Below are positions 1 through 9,500 of a stretch of DNA of 64,000 bases, in pieces; position 1 is the first letter of the stretch, and each line of letters starts with the position of its first letter. The translations under genes and the position numbers were made by a program. The stretch is from Asterias rubens (lineage: Eukaryota > Echinodermata > Asteroidea > Forcipulatida > Asteriidae), in contig NC_047083.1 of assembly GCF_902459465.1 (NCBI RefSeq), forward strand, positions 8,361,526-8,425,525, read 5' to 3'. The notes below the pieces were generated by a model, which was not told the DNA's origin, made no database searches, and saw nothing but the letters and a program-made list of their open reading frames with translations.

Positions 1-233
1 AAAGAAGTAACTTCACACGAATTTGATTCCAAGACCTCAGATTTTTAGTTCTCGAAATCAAGCATCTAAAAGCACACAACTTCGTGTGGCAAGTGGTGTT
101 TTTTTTCTTCATAGTTTTCTCGCAACTTCGACGACCAATTGAGCTCAAGTTTTCACAGGTTTAATGCATGTTGAGATACACCAAGTGGGAAGACTGGTCT
201 TTGACAATTACCAATTAAGTCCGGTGCCTTTAA
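1..233 (-). mobile_element. Family A MITE, truncated by the window edge
   Basis: This is the right part of a minus-orientation copy, ending in CCGGTGCCTTTAA. It keeps the internal GAGACCTCAGA...CTCGAAATC hairpin and the conserved AAAATTTGAGCTCAAT-like block. The family is a ~380-bp non-autonomous element. Its inverted ends read TTAAAGGCAGTGGACACTA and its centre is a hairpin. It has no coding capacity. Confidence 0.8.
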
Positions 234-811
234 ACTGTCGGAATCGATCTTGGAAGATGCATTGGTATGCGGAAGTAATCTATAAAATATTGAGACCAAG
301 GAAGATTAAAGTCAGCAAGCAGTGGTTGTTTGCACGCCTGGCATTTCGACCGTGTTCATATAATAAGACAAATAACATGATCCATTGAGGATGTAATTGT
401 TCCCTTGTGGTTATCTTAAATTTTAAAAACATACAATCCAAACCGTCGTTGTTGGATGTGCTTCACTTCACTTTTGCTCTTCTGTCTTGTCAACATATTT
501 TGAGTGGCACCAGAAAGATTTCATGACTTAAAGGCAGTGGCCCTATACAAACTGTATTTTTGATTGTAAACATCCAATTTTAAGAAGTCTTTACTGCACA
601 ACGATAATTGCGTCTTCGAGAAGGTTGTTTCTCCATCTTTAGTTTTGTTAAATCAAACAATTGTTTTCATCTTTTTTTTTTAGAAACGCGCTATCGATGT
701 CACCTTGAATCGCAGTTTGTTTTCGTCACAGGAACTTGACGGACATTTCTGAGAAGACTGTCGACCACCAAACCACCGGAGACACCCGTTGACTTCGAGT
801 CGCTGTACACA
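234..811 (+). other. Sequence upstream of the PNT gene; probable 5' UTR exon at its end
   Basis: The stretch is AT-rich with no coding ORF. A pyrimidine run ends in TTTTTTTTAG near 683 and a further CAG lies at about 732. The following sequence up to ATGAG at 812 could be the untranslated part of exon 1, or the acceptor of a second 5' UTR exon. No core promoter is recognisable. Confidence 0.3.
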
Positions 812-3022
812 ATGAGGTTTGTTTATAGCTCCAAAGAGTGGTTCGAAAAATGTCAAAATAATAAGCTTTGTGATTCACTTATTTTCCAATTGATAGATTT
901 CTTATGAAAGTGGGGAAATACAATAATACACGTCTCAAAACCGCACGTTAAAATGGTCAAAAAAAATAATGAAAACTTTTACCCCATCGTTTGAATAAAA
1001 CATATTATATTGACTGGCATAATTTGGTAACTAGTAAACGTCTATTCCCCCTCGGGCCTGTGAGTGACCAGAAGAAGAGCCCATTTCCCCTCGGCCTTCG
1101 GCCTCGGGAAATAGGTCCCTCTTCTGGTCACTCAAAGTCCCTCCGGGGAATAGACGTACACTAGTTACCTCATTGCCAGTCAATATGTGTATAATACATC
1201 AAGTGAAGATACAGCAGCCGATTTCACGAAACGCTAGGGTTAATCCTATCTCGAGTTTTAGTACGAGTAACCCGTCCTAACTTAGGATGGGTTAAATGTG
1301 CCATAACGTCTTAGGATACGGAACTTAACTCGTCCTAAGTCCTAAGATAAATCCTAAGTTATGAAGCGATTGGTGAAATCGACGGCTGGTCTTTGAAAAT
1401 TACCAAAAGCTTACCCTGGTTTTACAAATAAGACACAAATTTGGTAATGATAAAACCGATTCCCTGAATGGTTTCCCTTGTTCAACTGTCTCCAAACCCA
1501 CCAATCAGTGAGAATGGCCTACCGAAGCCTAGTGGGAACGGACGGCATTCAGTTCTGCACGAGCACCCTCTGGGGAAAGCTCTGGATCTGAGCACAAACC
1601 AACAGAGTCATCGAAGGCAAGCGGCTTTGACTTCTGGAGATGAACTGCAAGGCCCGAGTACAGGTCAGTTTCTAAATCTCTTTTAAAAGACAATGGACAC
1701 TATTGGTAATTGTCAAAGACAAGTTTTCTTACTTGGTGTATCTCAACATATGCAAAAAATAACAAACCTGTGAAATTTGAGCTCAATTGGTCATCGAAGT
1801 TGCGAGATAATAATGAAAGAAAAAACACCCTTGTCACACGAAGTTGTGTGCTTTCAGATGCTTGGTTTCGAGACCTCAAATTCTAAACTTGAGGTCTCGA
1901 AATCAAATTCGTGGAAAATTAATTCTTTCTCGTAAACTACGTCACTTCGGAGGGGGCCGTTTCTCACAATATTTTATACTATCAACCTCTCCCCATTACT
2001 CATTACCAAGTAAGGTTTTATGCTGATAATTATTTTGCGTAATTACCAATAGTGTCCTCTGCCTTTAAAAATACTGTGACGAGAAGGGGGCGACAAAACA
2101 GACACGGGTGCGACAGTGGCAGGAACATTTGTGTTTCTATCAATGTTAGGCCGTATCCGAATTGGCGGCTACGGCTACGGCCGGATTGCCGCGTCATCAT
2201 GCATTGAAGTATAGAACGCCTTAGCAACACCCCTGGCAACGGTCGTAGCCGCAGCCGTAGCCACCATTTCGGACACGGCCTTAGAACCCTTTTGTCAAGC
2301 CGGTCATAATCATAATCGTCATACATGGGGGGGGGGGGGCAGACAACCATGTTTTCCCCGCTCGATGAGAAGTGGCAACATGGCTGCCCATTGGCATCAG
2401 TTTAATTAATGTTCTAGAGAAAGAATTGTCTTGTGGTAGCATGTTGCCAGTTCTCAGAGTGACAGTATTATGGCTTCCTCATTGGCTTACACGATAGCTT
2501 GAGTATAACTGCTTAAATGCCGAGGCTTGAATTTGGTTTGGGTTTGCGAGCGGGAAGGCAGTTCTTACTCCACTTTGGTAATTGCAAATATGGCTGCCAA
2601 AAATGGTTTCAAAATGCAACGACGCATTTACACACCCAAAGTTAAATCATTCACAATGGAGTCGCTATCCTCCTATTCACACTAAATCCACGTCATTTCT
2701 CGCAGACCCACGTTTATGGAAACGATCTGACGTCAGCGACTGGTTGCTCTGGGCCGTCATGTTTTATCAAGTGGACCAAGTTGACACGTCCAAGTTCGCC
2801 ATGAATGGCCGAGGTCTTTGCCTGCTGACCAGGAGTGGGTTTATGAGCAGGGCGCCCTCTTGCGGCGACATCCTGCACAGTGACTTTCAGAGGCGATACG
2901 CGGTAGCAGTTGTACGCACGGAGCGGGAGAGACGGACCAATCGGAGACGACTTCTTCAAGTTTGTTCTGAAGTAGACTCCACTGGGGAAACAAAGAGACC
3001 AAAGCTTGCCGAAGATAAATGA
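812..3022 (+). CDS. PNT (Pointed/SAM)-domain protein of the TEL/Yan class, lacking an ETS domain (Mae/EDL-like)
   Basis: Three coding exons, 812-816, 1509-1663 and 2706-3022, join in frame to 158 residues. Exon 1 holds only ATG plus AG before a GT donor; AG+T makes Ser2, and G+AC makes Asp54 at the second junction. Residues 55-120 match the PNT domain: W58, DV 62-63, WLLW 66-69, FAMNG 84-88, LCLLT 91-95, RAP 102-104 and GDIL 107-110. This pattern is closest to vertebrate ETV6 (TEL) and fly Yan. PNT domains mediate polymerisation or pairing of ETS factors. No ETS domain follows: the tail is basic (RERRTNRRR 127-135; KRPK 150-153, possible nuclear signals) and ends at TGA 3020. Residues 26-30, ALDLS, resemble the PxDLS motif that binds the CtBP corepressor. 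Fly Mae/EDL has the same plan, a short N-terminus and a C-terminal PNT. The last PNT helix is unusual (DILHSDFQRR). The gene could instead be a short isoform or relic of an ETS gene. ATTAAA at 3038 is a possible poly(A) signal. Confidence 0.72.
1005..1190. mobile_element. Palindromic MITE in PNT-gene intron 1
   Basis: The arms are inverted copies: TGACTGGCATAATTTGGTAAC on the left and the mirrored GTTACCTCATTGCCAGTCA on the right. Inner arms CGTCTATTCCCC and GGGGAATAGACG are followed by a GACCAGAAGA/TCTTCTGGTC pair. The centre is CGGCCTTCGGCC. Confidence 0.7.
1217..1388. mobile_element. Family F MITE (ends CGATTTCAC / GTGAAATCG)
   Basis: The termini CCGATTTCACGAAACG and GGTGAAATCGACGG are inverted. 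The interior repeats the word TCCTAACTTAGGA and its variants. Related copies lie at 17873, 35926 and 46861. Confidence 0.65.
1683..2069 (+). mobile_element. Family A MITE, near-complete
   Basis: Both termini are present: AAAAGACAATGGACACTATT on the left and ACCAATAGTGTCCTCTGCC on the right. The central hairpin GAGACCTCAAATTCTAAACT is intact. It lies in PNT-gene intron 2. Confidence 0.85.
2147..2283. mobile_element. Family G MITE (GGCCGTATCCGAATTGGCGG ends)
   Basis: The left end GGCCGTATCCGAATTGGCGG with CTACGGCTACGGC is mirrored by GCCGCAGCCGTAGCC and TTTCGGACACGGCC. Similar GGCTACGGCT words recur near 4140-4385, 22730-22815 and 62340-62760. Confidence 0.65.
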
Positions 3023-3100
3023 TACATAACTTCAGAGATTAAATTAAGATGTTCACTACAAAATGAGTCTTTAGTGCGGGTTGAAACAATCATTGTTCTT

Positions 3101-3499
3101 AGAGGTACTTTGGATTGGTAATTGTCAAAGACTAGTCTTCACAGTTGGTTTATCTCAACATATGCATAAAATAACAAACCTGTGAAAATTTGAGCTCAAT
3201 CGGTCGTCGAAGTTGTGAGATATTCAATTTAAGAAAAAGAAAAAAAAACTTTTCACACCATGGTCACACTAAGTTGTGTGCTTTTAGATGCTTGATTTCG
3301 AGACCTCAAGTTTCAAATCTGAGGTCTCGAAATCAAATTCGTTGAAAATTACTTCTTTCTCGAGAACTACGTAACTTCAGAGGGAGCTGTGTCTCACAAT
3401 GTTTTATACTATCAACCTCTCCACGTTACTCGTAAATCAAGAAAGGTTTTATGATAATAATTATTTTTAGTTATTACCAAAAGTGTCCATTGCCTTTTA
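3101..3499 (+). mobile_element. Family A MITE, downstream of the PNT gene
   Basis: The copy is full length with a degenerated left end (TACTTTGGATTGGTAATTG) and right end ACCAAAAGTGTCCATTGCC. It begins 80 bases after the PNT stop codon, so it probably lies in or just after the 3' UTR. Confidence 0.8.
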
Positions 3500-3824
3500 A
3501 CTATAATAAGAAAACTTTACAAAAACTAATTTTCTATTGTTACAACAAAAATTATGGTATTGTGTAAGGCTTAAAAATATGTTCTAGTTTGTTCACTATA
3601 TTTCTCCTGACACAACAATTTCATATCTGTCAGAAATGCTTGCTTGCTGCTTAGCGAAAAATAAGCAGGACCAGCCACAGATTGTTTAGGTGACATGGTA
3701 TTTGGCTGTAAACCTTACTCCGGTAAGCATAATACTTGTTGAGCTTGTGGCTGCTCCTTTTTGTGCTCATAAAGCAGCAAAGACATTTGGCACATGACCC
3801 AAAACTACATTCCCAGCCTGCACG

Positions 3825-4130
3825 TTCCCAATGGGAGACTTTGGAACGCTAGGTGGCAGCAGACTTACCAGGTAATTGTCCATTGTTTACGTAGTTCTGA
3901 GCGTACGCGCATTACCGAGAACAATAGACCTTTTCGCAAATACTGGGGCGCGCGCGTAAAGCTTGGAATTAGGTGCATTGTGGTCTAGCTGGTATCCAAA
4001 TTTTATCCATATCTATCCCACAATGCACCTCATTCAACAGTCTGCGCTTGCGCATTGGTATTTGCGATAAGGTGTATGGATTCTACCTGGTAAATCTGCT
4101 GCCACCAAGCGTCCCGAAAGTCCCCCATTG
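3825..4130. mobile_element. Family H MITE (AATGGGAGACTTTGG ends)
   Basis: The left arm has AATGGGAGACTTTGGAACGC, then GGTGGCAGCAGACTTACC. The right arm mirrors it with GGTAAATCTGCTGCCACC and AAGTCCCCCATTGGC. A shorter copy lies at 44820-44957. Confidence 0.7.
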
Positions 4131-5061
4131 GCGTGGTTTTTAGCTTCGGCCGGCTATTGACGATATCGCTAGAAACTCATATTCTCCAGCGTTGCAGCAA
4201 CAGCTCTGCAACCGATAGTCATATAGACGTAGCCCATTTGCTCAGTTCAAAAATAGACTTTGACATAATAACTGTAATCAGCGGCTGTGGCTATACGACT
4301 AGACCACCATTTTAACATGCTTTAAATCACAAGCAGCCCTTAGTAACAGCCATAGCCGTACAGCTGCCGATTCGGACACGGTCAACAAGCCCACCCCAGT
4401 CTGTCCTCCAAATACTTTCCAGTAAAATTGAACGGTAACCTAAATAACCGGTATACTATTCAAATAATGGAGAACATTATTCGTTGAAATTGTACATAAA
4501 GTTTGCAATAAGTTGATTTTATTTTGTATAAAAGTAATGTTTAAGTAAACAAAGCTATGGTAACTTAAGACTCATATTGGAATATTCAGAAGTAAGTGGA
4601 CCAAATTAATTATTAATTGTTAAAATTAAGCAGACGGAAACAGTAAATTAAAATTGTGGGGTAGCCATGATTTAGCATTAATTTTACATTAATCTGTTGC
4701 TCTGTCTTGGGTCTGGAATAGTCTGTGTGTGGCATGCAGGAGATTTTGTCCCCCATACGGGGAAACAATAATTATTGTTCAATACCGTTGCTGCAGTTAA
4801 TACTTTCGACATCTGGTATTATATTGTATTCTTGAAACCAGAGTAAATTAAATGCGCAGTGGTGGTATGAGAATAAAGATTGTTGTATGTTTGCATTCTG
4901 GTGAGCACTAACTAGGATCAGATCGGGAGAGATCCTACCAAAGGAAAAGGCAGTGTTACTCAACAAGTTAATTAACATAATTCACATACAAACTTACCGA
5001 CTGCAACGCTTTGACGTTTTAAGACATAATCAAATGCGAGACTCCTTTGAAGAAGTGGAGT

Positions 5062-5427
5062 TTTAAAGACATTGGACACTATTGGTAATAATTGTCAAAC
5101 AACCAGTCTTCCCACTTGGTGTATCTCAACATCTGCATAAAGTAACAAACCTGTACAAATTTGAGCTAAATTGGTCGTCGAAGTTGCGAGATAGCTATGA
5201 AAGAAAAAAACACTATTGTCACTTGACGAAGTGCTTTCAGATGCTTGATTTCGAGACCTTGAAATTCTAAATCTGAGGTCTCGAAATCAAGTTCGTGGAA
5301 ATTTACTTTCTTTCTCAAAAACTACGTCACTTCAGAGGGAGCCATGTCTCACACCAACCTCTCCCCATTACTCATCACCAAGTAAGGTTTTATGCTAATA
5401 ATTATTTTGAGTAATTACCATTAGTGT
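5062..5427 (+). mobile_element. Family A MITE
   Basis: The left end TTTAAAGACATTGGACACTA is intact, and the central GAGACCTTGAAATTCTAAAT hairpin is present. The right end is cut short at ATTACCATTAGTG. Confidence 0.8.
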
Positions 5428-6505
5428 AAAAAGAAAGAGGTAATTTCACCCCAAATAGATCGGGCATGAAGTCTCTCTCAGGTAGACAAATCTATTAACA
5501 AAGCTTTTTTTTTTTTTTTTTTTTTTATTATTCCTTCGCAACCTTGGATGAACAATGGCGCTGAAAGTTGCACCGGTTTGTTATTATGTACAAATTGTGA
5601 TACGTCAAGTGAAGATACGTACATGTCAGTGCCACCATCGCACGATGGAGAAAGGCGATGTTATTTACCCCCACCCCCTAAGTTGAGTTTTTGGACGCCA
5701 ACAGAGATATCGTACACTTTATGCCTTAATCTTTGATAAAATAATAAAGTTATATTTATAGGGCAATAAATATTTAGATTTGGTGCTCTGACTTGAAAAT
5801 AAACACCGGTACTGATGGATGCTTTTGTTTGGAAGGAGCTTTGATTTAAGAAAGAAAAAAGAGAAATAGACCTAATAATTATAACTTGCGGCGGGCCCTG
5901 GGAAACACCATATCAAATTGAACAGCGATGTTCAAGTGGCAAACGAAATAATTTCCCCTTTGCTGTGAAAAGTTCAGAGTTTTTAAATTTTTAGCACCGT
6001 ATGCTACGGGAGTTTCATTTCTTGTTTTATTAAACAAGAGGTGGCTGGCCTCCACGTAAATGATTTTGAGCGCCCTCAATGTCCCTGAAATGTAAAAAAA
6101 AAAAATAGACTTGCTCCAACTGTTGCAAAGAACAAAAAAATAGTTTACGGTTAACTCTTGAGTACAAAACTGGTTGCACGTAGGACTAGGCAAGTTTATG
6201 TGTGGCATCAGGCTAGGTAGGTGTCACGCAAAATAAACTTGCTCCAAATGTTTCAACTCTTTGCGCGTTTTAAACAAAGAAAAAATAACCAGTTTACCGT
6301 TAACTAAAGTACAAAACAGGTTGCACGTAGGACTAGGCAAGTTTATGTGTGGGCTCGGTCACTATTCAAACACGTGATAATGAGAAAACAATAGAAAACG
6401 ATCTGCCATAATAAAGTGGTGCCAAAGTGCCATCCAACAAATCTCGTGACTATTTCTTTCGTAAACTCTAAAGTCTCTCCATCTCACGGCAACGTCTTTG
6501 CAAAC

Positions 6506-9500
6506 ATGGCAGAAGAATTTCTCCCAAAGTTGTTCAGGTGAGTAGAAGCATGGAGCAATAAACTAGTTTATTGCTCCATGGTAGAAGAAGTTTCGCCCCT
6601 CTTTTTCTTGGTCAACTTCCAGCTTGTGTGACTGTGTGCGTGAATGTGAGAGTTTTAACTTAAAAAAATTTGAATCACTGTCTCCGCCGCTGTGCAACAC
6701 CTACATGTAGCCTGTTTCCGGTGTACTACATAGTGTTTATGTGTGTTGTACGAATGCTGGTCATCTCGCCACCTGACAAGCTCGCCCTCAATAAAGTCGC
6801 CCCCTGCAAAGTCGCCCCCTACCCGGCTCGCCCCGGGTTGAAACAAAGTCGCCCCCTGGCAATGTCGCCCCCAAACAATGTCGCCCCCTTCTAGCAAAGT
6901 CGCCCCTGACAATGTCGCCCCCAGCCAATGTCGCCCCCTAGCAAAGTCCCCCCAGATGTTCGGAAAATAATTAAGGCTACAATAATTATGATAAAAAAAT
7001 ATAAAACATTTTCAGAAAAAATTCCGTATGAAGTAATGTGCTTGTGGAAGGTCTAACCCTAACCCTAACCCTAACCCTATCCCTAACCCTAACCCTAACC
7101 CTAACCCTTAACTATTTTCTGGGGGCGACTTTGCTGGGGCGACATTGGCTGGGGGCGACATTGTCAGGGGGCGACTTTGCTAGGGGGCGACATTGTTTGG
7201 GGGCGACATTGTCAGGGGGCGATTTTGTAACAACTCGGGGTGAGCCGGTTAGGGGGGCGACTTTGCAGGGGGCGACTTTGTTGGTGGCGAGCTTGCTAGG
7301 TGGCGAGATGACCAGCCTCCGAAATGTACCATACCATTCCATTTACATTGTGTTCTGTGTTTAGCTCCGTGATACTGTGGTTATAAATGTTGGTCTACAC
7401 TGTAAGTAGTCTTTCCACGCCCGTTGTCATTGATGTCGATCGACCTTGCTTGATTTGAGCTACTATAGTACTACTGTACTGTAGCTATATAAAAAATAAG
7501 CTGGAAAAGTTTCCGTATGGCGCCACCACTTTTTCATTCGATATTAAATAATATAGTGTCTAATTAACCTCAATGAGATATCCCTTTTTGTAAAAATGAG
7601 TGAAAAGGTGGTGGCGCCATACGGAAAGTTATCCAATAAGCTCCAAATCCAAGAGTCTAACTGACTCCATCCAGATTCCATGCCATGTTGGATGGTCTGA
7701 TCAGTCTGACTTACTTCGACTTCTTAGACTAGGCCCATTAATCGGTCCAATCCACTCCGTATCCTATAAAATATAATCCTTGGCACCCAGCAGTCAGCAC
7801 CATTGATGTAAAAATCTTTCGCTTTTTTCCCCGGGTTTCCCTTATAATATTTTAAAAACTTACATGTATCAATTATGGTGCGATCAATAAGGTTTATCGC
7901 GAATAGCAAAATATCAAGAGAGGGCGCTGTTGAACCCACACAAAGGTATAGGCGTTGCGTGCGCGAATCGTAGAAACTGCATAGAAACCGCCCCCCATTC
8001 CATCCCACAATGCATTGTGTTTCTGAATCGCGATAAACCTTATTGCTACATACACAATTGAAGGAACCCGACTAATTATGATATCGTGTGTGTGCGCTTT
8101 TAAACCGAGAAAGTTGTCAAGATCTTTGACAAAATTCACACTCAAAATTAATTTGATTTTTACCCAAAAAGAGCCTCATTCATAGTTCTAGGACTATGAC
8201 TAGGGCTCGAAGTAAGCAGCAGGTACTGCAACGTTCTAAATGCTAAAAATAGATTTCAATTTTGCATAGGGATAAACAATGACATTTTTTTTTTGTACTT
8301 CTTCTGTTGTTCAAATTGCTGTATAGTTACATTGATGCACATCAAGATGAATACGTGGAGCGCCTTGCAACCGCTGTAGCCATTCAGAGCGTATCTGCAT
8401 GGCCAGAGAAGAGATCCGAGATCAAGCGGATGATTGAAGTTGTTGCTAAGGTACGACAGTTTTCTCCCCAGGGGTCGATTTCACACAGAGTTAGGATTAG
8501 TCCTATATATTAAAACCGAATGGCTATAGTCCTTTAAGTTTAACTCCAATTTAGACTAAAATATAGGCCCAATATACAATTTGCTTTTTTTAAAATTATT
8601 TTTAGAGGGGGGCTTGAGATCAATTTCACAAAAATCATTTCGATGACATCATTTAGAATGAATTTCACAAAAATCATTTAATGACATCATTTAGAATGTC
8701 CCTTAATGACAATTTTGGCTTTTTTTAAGTTAGAACTCTTTTTAAAACAGAGGACCTTGTTTCGTTATATAGTGTGCTTCTAATGCAAAAATACCCCCCC
8801 CCCCCCCTCCTAAACCTGAACCGATCCGGCCTGTCAATCAAACTGTGCGCGTTCACCCCTTTGACCAATCACAGCAATGATTGTGGTCGGACAAACTCGG
8901 TCATGCGTGCGCGTATATTTGGCACGCGCGGCAGAATCGTGCAGAATGTCATTGGGAGTGCTCGTACACGTGTCTTGCTCACGTGTGCGGTGGGTGGAGC
9001 TTAGTGGAAAGCCAGAACGGTCGATTTCTATGCCTTAGCAGCAACTGCCACCGTTTTGTCTTGTTCCCAGTGTCCATTAAGCAATTTTAAATACTGCTGG
9101 GGTGGATTTCACAAAGAGTTAAGACCAGTCTTACCTGGATTTAGGACGAGTTACTCGTTCTAACTTAGGACTAGCCTTTTTTGATATCTCCTTGGACTAG
9201 TCTAGGTTAGGACTAGCCCCAACTTCTTTTTGAAATCTTGAAGGACACTAAGGGATCACTCTAATTTACCTGTTTAAGAAATGCAGCTGCATGATTGACC
9301 GTTTTTCTCCTCCATATAGGACCTTCGTGAGCCGTCTGTTGGAGCGACGATCGAGCTCATCGATGTCGGAACTCAAGAGATGGAGGATGGACAGGTCATC
9401 CCACTGCCACCCATCCTACTGGGTCACCTTGGCAACGACCCCAAGAAGAAGACTGTCTGTATCTACGGTCATCTGGACGTTCAGCCTGCTAAAAAGGTAT

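Larger units (their letters stand above)
3500..6505. other. Intergenic region between the PNT gene and CNDP2
   Basis: I find no exon with splice-compatible coding sequence here. The region holds a MITE (3825-4130), a Family G-like stretch to about 4385, AT-rich single-copy DNA, a Family A copy (5062-5427), a poly-T run at 5499-5526, and a pair of similar ~90-base segments at 6105-6200 and 6235-6345 sharing GGTTGCACGTAGGACTAGGC. The CNDP2 promoter presumably lies within the last few hundred bases. Confidence 0.45.

Noticed and set aside
2030..2350. Open frame on the minus strand with Arg/Leu-rich repeats (RLRLRP)
   Set aside because: It runs through the GC-rich inverted ends of a MITE and a poly-G run, with no splice context.
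2582..2704. Start of the PNT protein at ATG 2582 (MQIWLPKMV...)
   Set aside because: A clear acceptor TTTCTCGCAG lies at 2705, and joining to 1509-1663 gives an in-frame Asp54. The upstream segment lacks similarity to known N-termini and reads as intron.
7038..7364. Frames with TLTLTL or GGDFVGATL repeats around the telomere-like run
   Set aside because: They come from translating CCCTAA and GTCGCCCCC repeats, not from a gene.
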